From Nitrospira sp. (GTDB lineage: Bacteria; Nitrospirota; Nitrospiria; Nitrospirales; Nitrospiraceae), in contig JAEURX010000041.1 in assembly GCA_016788885.1 (NCBI GenBank), forward strand, positions 1 through 48,778: 48,778 nt of DNA. Reading direction: 5' to 3'. This document shows, piece after piece, positions 44,285 to 48,778 of this stretch. The notes under the pieces were generated by a model. It saw only the letters and a program-made list of their open reading frames with translations, searched no databases and was not told the origin of the DNA. Numbering within the stretch: the first letter of the stretch is position 1; every line of letters begins with the position of its first letter. Made by a program: the position numbers and the translations under genes.

Positions 44285-45781
44285 GTGAAGACACGACGAT
44301 CCGCCACCGACAACTCCTTCCATGCGTTACAGAACATCCGCTCCGGTGCGGCGAAATTGCCGCATCCGACTGATCGCCGTCGCACCACGAGAGAACCACA
44401 CAACCGATTCACGACTGGACGCGTGTCGTCCGTGTGCAGCCTCCTGCTCGCCGGCATGATCGCCACGTGTCCGGCTGTGGTGTCAGCAGGCAGTTTTCGC
44501 ATTTACGATCACAGTGCCTCGGCAACCGGTCAAGCGTCCGCATTCACGGCCCAAGCCGACGATGCCTCGGCCGGGTACTACAATCCGGCCGGCATGACCC
44601 AACTCCGCGGCGTGCAACTGTCGGCCGGCACCACACTCATCGCCGGTGGGTTCTCGTTCCAGAATGCCGCAGGCACGCAGGCCAATGGAGACCTTCGCGG
44701 CAGTGTGGCCGTTCCGCCTCCATCTAATTTCTACATCACCGCGAACCTCAAGGATCTCGGCATCGGTTCGTCCGAGAGCACCGCGGTCGGCCTGGCCGTC
44801 TTCAGCCCCTTCGGCACATTAACCCGTTGGCCGGACAGCAGCCCCTTTGCGACCGCCACCACCAAAGCCGCCTTCGAGTTGATCGATATTCGTCCGTCCA
44901 TCGCCTTTAGACCGCTGCCAGATCTGGCCATCGGCTTGGGAGCGGATGTGTATACCTTTTCGGGAGCGTTCGGCGAAGGGCAAGTGGAGCGTCAGTTTCG
45001 CTGGCCGGGCGGGCGCGGCATTCCCGCCGGGACCGGCATGGAATTGAATGGGCGGGACACGGCGGCCGGCTTCAATGCCAGCCTGCTGTACACGCCGTTG
45101 CGAAATGAAGATGGCCGCCCGCTCGTCAACATCGGCCTCATCTATCGCAGCCAGGCCACGCTGCATCTCGACGGCCAATTGCTCGCCGGCGGTACCCATG
45201 TGGCGGACGCCCGCACGACCTTTGTCGTGCCGCAGGTACTCACCGGCGGCATCGCACTCTGGCCCGTTCGCAACACAGAACGGGAATGGAAATTGGAATT
45301 GGATGTGGACTATACAGGCTGGAAATCGGTCCGCAACCTGGACGCTCACTTGTCGAACGGCCTCACCGTCGCCACCCCGGCCAACTGGATCAGCGGCTAC
45401 ACCGTGATGATCGGAACGGAGCACAAATGGCTGAATCCCGCACCGCTGCCGGATTGGGACGTCGCCTTGCGCGCCGGGTACTGGCATTCCCAGAAAGCCA
45501 TTCCCGACCAAACCTTCAACCCTGCTATCCCCGACGGCGACAACCATGCCGTCTCCACCGGAATCGGGTTCATGTGCCGGGAACATGGCCGGTTTCTCGG
45601 GGTCATTCCTTGCGGCGGGTCCGGCAAAACGCTCAGCCCCAAGGGACTCGGTCTCGACCTGGCCTACCAGGCCATCCTGTATGAAAATAGAACCGTCGCC
45701 GGCAACATCAATCCAACCGTCAACGGTACCTATCGCACGACCTTGCATGTCGGCTCCATTAACCTCCGGGTGAATTTTTGA
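44285..45781 (+). CDS. OmpP1/FadL/TodX-family outer-membrane protein
   Basis: About 498 residues. A signal peptide (SLLLAGMIATCPAVVSA) is followed by the FadL N terminus GSFRIYDHSASATGQASAFTAQADDASAGYYNPAGM, whose NPAG turn is family-typical. Beta-strands alternate to a C-terminal LHVGSINLRVNF with the terminal Phe used for BAM insertion. FadL-type barrels pass hydrophobic substrates. GTG 44285 has AGGAAAG 6 nt upstream, giving an unusually long (~50-residue) polar region before the signal; a GTG near 44428 is the alternative. Upstream frame crosses the promoter. Confidence 0.85.
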   Translation: MKTRRSATDNSFHALQNIRSGAAKLPHPTDRRRTTREPHNRFTTGRVSSVCSLLLAGMIATCPAVVSAGSFRIYDHSASATGQASAFTAQADDASAGYYNPAGMTQLRGVQLSAGTTLIAGGFSFQNAAGTQANGDLRGSVAVPPPSNFYITANLKDLGIGSSESTAVGLAVFSPFGTLTRWPDSSPFATATTKAAFELIDIRPSIAFRPLPDLAIGLGADVYTFSGAFGEGQVERQFRWPGGRGIPAGTGMELNGRDTAAGFNASLLYTPLRNEDGRPLVNIGLIYRSQATLHLDGQLLAGGTHVADARTTFVVPQVLTGGIALWPVRNTEREWKLELDVDYTGWKSVRNLDAHLSNGLTVATPANWISGYTVMIGTEHKWLNPAPLPDWDVALRAGYWHSQKAIPDQTFNPAIPDGDNHAVSTGIGFMCREHGRFLGVIPCGGSGKTLSPKGLGLDLAYQAILYENRTVAGNINPTVNGTYRTTLHVGSINLRVNF

Positions 45782-45898
45782 TGCCCCGCTGTTCTCGGAC
45801 CCGTGTTAGAGTACCGTCATTCACGATGCGCACCGAAGGCCTAACCATCTCCCCTGTGGCTTGTGCGCGGTGATTCCGTTTTCGAGCGAGGCCTCTCC

Positions 45899-48259
45899 AT
45901 GGATCGCCCGTCTCAGGCTGACTCAACCTCCGACCTCCACGCCCAACAAATTCACGTCCTCTATCGCAACATGCCGACCGGTGTGTTGGCCAGCGCCGCC
46001 AATGCGGCAATTCTCGCTGCCGTGGAGTGGTCGGTCGTTCCGCATGCGCCGCTGGTAGCCTGGGTCCTGCTCCTGTGGCTCATCGCCGCCGCACGGGCGA
46101 TCCTGATTCTGCAATATCGCCGTGCGACTCCAGCTGGCCGGGCTCGTTCTGACTGGCACCGCTGGATGTTGATCAGCACCACCGCAGCCGGTGTCGCCTG
46201 GGGCGGCAGCGTCTATTTCCTCACCGCAGACATCCCACTTCCTTATGAATTGGTGCACCTGTTCGTCCTGGGAGGCATGACCGCGGGGGCCATCTCCGTG
46301 CTCTCGGTCTCGCTGCCCCTCTTTCTCTGTTACGCCATGCCGGTCACACTGCCCGTTCTCGGACACCTGCTGTTCAGCGGACAGGACTTTCATCTCATCA
46401 TGGGAGCCATGGGCTGCCTGTTCCTTCTCGCCACCGTTCACTCGGCGTGGAATTTCAATCGTGTACTGATGTCCTCCATACGCTTGCAGTTGGAAAAGGT
46501 CAGCCTGGTGCAGTCGCTCACCACACGCACGGAAGCCGTGGAACGGCTGAATCAGGACATCACCAAAGAGATCCACGAACGTCGCATCATCGAGGACCAT
46601 CTCCGAACTGCTCAGAGTGACCTGGAACAGCGCATCGCCGAGCGCACCACCGATCTTGCGCAGGCCAATGCCAGACTGCAGGAAGAGGTGCGTGAGCATC
46701 GCCTCACAGAAGGCGCGCGGCTCTCGAGTGAGAAGCGATTCAACTATCTCACCGACAACCTGAACCAGGGAGTGTGGTTCGCACGTGCCCAACCGCCGCA
46801 GGTGCTGTACGTGAATCCGGCGTTTGAACGAATCTGGGGATTGCCGGCCGCACGGTTCTATGACAATCCCAAACTCTGGCGGGATTGTGTGCACCCGGAT
46901 GATCAACGGATGGTGATGGAAGTCTATGATGCGGAGTTGACCAGTCCGACCGGGCGAGATATGCAGCTGCTGTATCGCATTGTCCGCCCTGACGGAAAAA
47001 TTCGATGGATCCATGATCGGATGGTCATCCACCGCTCTGAAACAGGCGACGTCGACAACCTGAGTGGGATCACCGAAGACATTACCGAAGCCCGCGAACT
47101 GGAAGACCAGCTGAGGCAGGCCCAGAAAATGGAGGCCGTCGGACGATTGGCCGGGGGAGTCGCCCACGATTTCAACAATGTCATGACCGTCATCCTCGGA
47201 TACAGCGCGGTGCTGCTTCAGGAGCTGAGTCAAAACTCCTCAGCCCGCTACTTCGTCCAGGAAATTCAGCGGGCGGGCGAACGATGCGCGGCGCTGACCG
47301 GGCAGCTGCTCGCCTTCAGCCGTAAACAGATGCTCCACCCGGTCTCACTGGATCTCCATCGCGTGATTCGGGACCTCATGGCCCTGCTCAAGAGCCTCAT
47401 CGGTGAACACGTCACAATCGTGCTGCAGCTCGATCCCTCTCCGCGATGGGTCAAGGCTGATGCGGTCCAGCTCGAACAGGTCCTGCTCAACCTAGCCGTC
47501 AATGCCCGTGATGCCATGCCGCATGGCGGCACCTTGACCATCGACACATCCCAAGTGTTTCCCGAAAACGTGTGGGGTCCCAACCACGACGCACGTACCA
47601 GCCGCACCTATGTGCGACTGCGCGTCCACGACACGGGAACCGGCATCGACGCGGCCACGAAGGCCAAAATCTTTGAGCCGTTTTTTACCACCAAGCCGCC
47701 GGGACGAGGCACTGGGCTCGGACTCTCAACGGTATACGGCATCGTGCATCAAAGTGGAGGGTCGATCTCGGTCGAGAGCAGCGTCGGCCACGGCACCACG
47801 ATGACGGTGTTTCTGCCGGAGGTCGTGCCTCCGCATGTCGCGCTTCCGGCTGCCGTGTCCACACCCGATCCCAAACAGGCGACAGAAATCATCCTCCTCG
47901 TGGAGGACGAACCTTCCGTCCGACTGCTGACCCAGCACATTCTTCGCACCCACGGCTACACGGTGCATGAGGCGGAAGACGGCTTCCAGGCGCTGGATCT
48001 GATTCGCCGCAACTCGCTCCACGTTGATTTATTGGTCACCGATCTCGTCATGCCCGGCATGAACGGGAAAGAGTTGGCAACGCGCCTTCGCAGCCACTTC
48101 GCAGACCTGAAGGTCCTCTACATGTCGGGCTATAGCGACAATCCACCCGTCACGGGCGACGAGTCGCAGGGACAGACGACATTTTTGCAGAAGCCATTTT
48201 CACCCGAAGACTTGATTCGTCTGGTGGGTGAAATGTTGCAACCCGTCTCATCCACCTGA
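45899..48259 (+). CDS. Membrane hybrid sensor histidine kinase (MASE-like-PAS-HK-REC)
   Basis: A 786-residue protein. The N-terminal ~185 residues hold about six membrane helices in a MASE-type array (AWVLLLWLIAAARAILIL, HLFVLGGMTAGAISVLSVSLP). A coiled coil (~190-275) and a PAS (~280-400; FNYLTDNLNQGVWFARAQ) follow. The kinase core has His423 in GGVAHDFNNVM, NLAVNARDAMPHGG, DTGTGID and GRGTGLGLSTVYGIV. The receiver has Asp715 in VTDLVMPGMNG. No sensory ligand is evident. GAGG 8 nt upstream supports ATG 45899 over the GTG at 45863. Paralogous core to the 20604 kinase. Confidence 0.92.
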   Translation: MDRPSQADSTSDLHAQQIHVLYRNMPTGVLASAANAAILAAVEWSVVPHAPLVAWVLLLWLIAAARAILILQYRRATPAGRARSDWHRWMLISTTAAGVAWGGSVYFLTADIPLPYELVHLFVLGGMTAGAISVLSVSLPLFLCYAMPVTLPVLGHLLFSGQDFHLIMGAMGCLFLLATVHSAWNFNRVLMSSIRLQLEKVSLVQSLTTRTEAVERLNQDITKEIHERRIIEDHLRTAQSDLEQRIAERTTDLAQANARLQEEVREHRLTEGARLSSEKRFNYLTDNLNQGVWFARAQPPQVLYVNPAFERIWGLPAARFYDNPKLWRDCVHPDDQRMVMEVYDAELTSPTGRDMQLLYRIVRPDGKIRWIHDRMVIHRSETGDVDNLSGITEDITEARELEDQLRQAQKMEAVGRLAGGVAHDFNNVMTVILGYSAVLLQELSQNSSARYFVQEIQRAGERCAALTGQLLAFSRKQMLHPVSLDLHRVIRDLMALLKSLIGEHVTIVLQLDPSPRWVKADAVQLEQVLLNLAVNARDAMPHGGTLTIDTSQVFPENVWGPNHDARTSRTYVRLRVHDTGTGIDAATKAKIFEPFFTTKPPGRGTGLGLSTVYGIVHQSGGSISVESSVGHGTTMTVFLPEVVPPHVALPAAVSTPDPKQATEIILLVEDEPSVRLLTQHILRTHGYTVHEAEDGFQALDLIRRNSLHVDLLVTDLVMPGMNGKELATRLRSHFADLKVLYMSGYSDNPPVTGDESQGQTTFLQKPFSPEDLIRLVGEMLQPVSST

Positions 48260-48350
48260 CGAACGGTTTCACGCGCTGAGACCGGGCCATCCGACCGACC
48301 CGCTGGGGCTACTTGCCCTCTCCTCCACTCCAGCCGACGCGATGCGCCGC

Positions 48351-48365
48351 TCTCGCAAAGCGAGA
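48351..48365. terminator. Short hairpin between convergent genes
   Basis: TCTCGC-AAA-GCGAGA is a perfect 6-bp stem lying between the stops of the hybrid kinase and the symporter gene; weak terminator candidate. Confidence 0.25.
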
Positions 48366-48382
48366 CAACCCCGTGCCCTTCA

Positions 48383-48778
48383 CTATTCCGCAGGGGTCGT
48401 GACCGACGACCGGTTCAGTGCCCCAACCGTCGCAGCTGAATGCGGAATCCATTGCGGCAGCAGCGACCCCACGACCATTCCCCCTGATGCTACCAGCATG
48501 CCCACCAATTGCGGCGGCCAGACTTGATCGGGGGTGACGGACCACTCCAATGTCAGCCAGGTCGCGAGACCGGCGACAATGGCAAGCATGGCGCCTTGCG
48601 TCGTCGCGCGCGGCCAGTACAACCCGGCCAAGAGCGGCACAAACGCCGCCACCAGCGTCACCTTGTACGCACTTTCCACCATCTTGAAAATGCTGGCTTC
48701 CGAATTGAGGGCAAACAGCAAGACGAGCGCGGCAAACCCGACCAACACCGTCCGCATCACGGCCAGCAGCCCGCGATC
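48383..48778 (-). CDS. Sodium:solute symporter, C-terminal part (partial)
   Basis: The reading frame enters from the window end, so only the last ~131 residues are seen. Two to three hydrophobic segments (VLVGFAALVLLFALNS, KVTLVAAFVPLLAGLYWPRA, AMLAIVAGLATWLTLEW) and AGLYWPRATTQGAMLAI resemble the last helices of the SSS (SLC5-like) family; WPRATTQGA is a typical loop. The substrate cannot be told from this part. Confidence 0.75.
   Translation of the reverse strand, partial: DRGLLAVMRTVLVGFAALVLLFALNSEASIFKMVESAYKVTLVAAFVPLLAGLYWPRATTQGAMLAIVAGLATWLTLEWSVTPDQVWPPQLVGMLVASGGMVVGSLLPQWIPHSAATVGALNRSSVTTPAE

Noticed and set aside
45923..47233. 436-codon minus-strand frame within the second hybrid kinase
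   Set aside because: Antisense of transmembrane, PAS and HK motifs in the real gene; no start signal.

Overview
The window is high-GC bacterial chromosomal DNA. Tightly packed, often overlapping genes, soluble redox proteins next to large membrane sensor kinases, and the overall gene set suggest a Nitrospira-like member of Nitrospirota. That assignment is an inference from protein character; no 16S rRNA or nitrite-oxidation gene lies in the window. There is no rRNA, CRISPR array or intact insertion sequence.

Layout. Positions 1-1425 look like the worn edge of a mobile island: a truncated, frame-shifted replication-initiator gene and a RelE-type toxin/antitoxin pair, lying at the 3' end of a tRNA-Lys gene. 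Positions 1426-9251 are housekeeping: purA, tRNA-Ala(GGC), an ABC-F ATPase, a PilZ protein, rarA, an alpha/beta hydrolase, and overlapping folE and 6-pyruvoyl-tetrahydropterin synthase genes. Positions 9377-13318 (all minus) hold an A-type Fe-S carrier, a 2Fe-2S ferredoxin and an orphan NuoF-type NADH dehydrogenase subunit behind a good sigma70 promoter, then a urate-oxidase-N-type membrane protein and malate dehydrogenase. Positions 13387-20485 hold a CbbO/NorD-like VWA protein and a CbbQ/NorQ-like AAA+ ATPase. Between them sit a ferredoxin-thioredoxin reductase catalytic chain, an M28 peptidase, a glycine-zipper lipoprotein and a DUF167 protein.

Positions 20604-27259 contain a large hybrid sensor kinase coupled to a YkgJ/acyltransferase-like protein, and divergently a probable ATP-grasp ligase with a glutaredoxin-like protein. 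Positions 27380-32354 form one plus-strand run: lysine 2,3-aminomutase, a double-domain dCTP deaminase, a small membrane protein, two rSAM/selenodomain-associated transferases and a short-chain dehydrogenase. Positions 32365-34543 (minus) carry a HAD-UbiA fusion and a monothiol glutaredoxin-BolA pair. Positions 34720-40004 hold a small membrane protein and a compact sensory cluster: a stand-alone receiver, a histidine kinase with an N-terminal Rossmann domain, a membrane histidine kinase, and a Tll0287/DUF3365-like c-heme protein. Positions 40027-48778 carry an AI-2E-type permease, bactofilin, a class A penicillin-binding protein, a FadL-type porin, a second hybrid sensor kinase, and the C-terminal part of a sodium:solute symporter cut by the window end.

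How they fit together. Three themes recur. The first is low-potential electron and Fe-S traffic: ferredoxin, NuoF, the A-type carrier, Grx-BolA and FTR. The second is environmental or redox sensing by histidine kinases: two paralogous PAS-HK-REC hybrids plus the RR-HK-HK-heme cluster. The third is envelope work: PBP, bactofilin, FadL and the HAD-UbiA enzyme. Several intergenic regions contain long GC-rich hairpins without a U tract, which may be the local form of transcript end. Many starts are GTG or TTG, and several published-style longest reading frames would over-extend into promoters.
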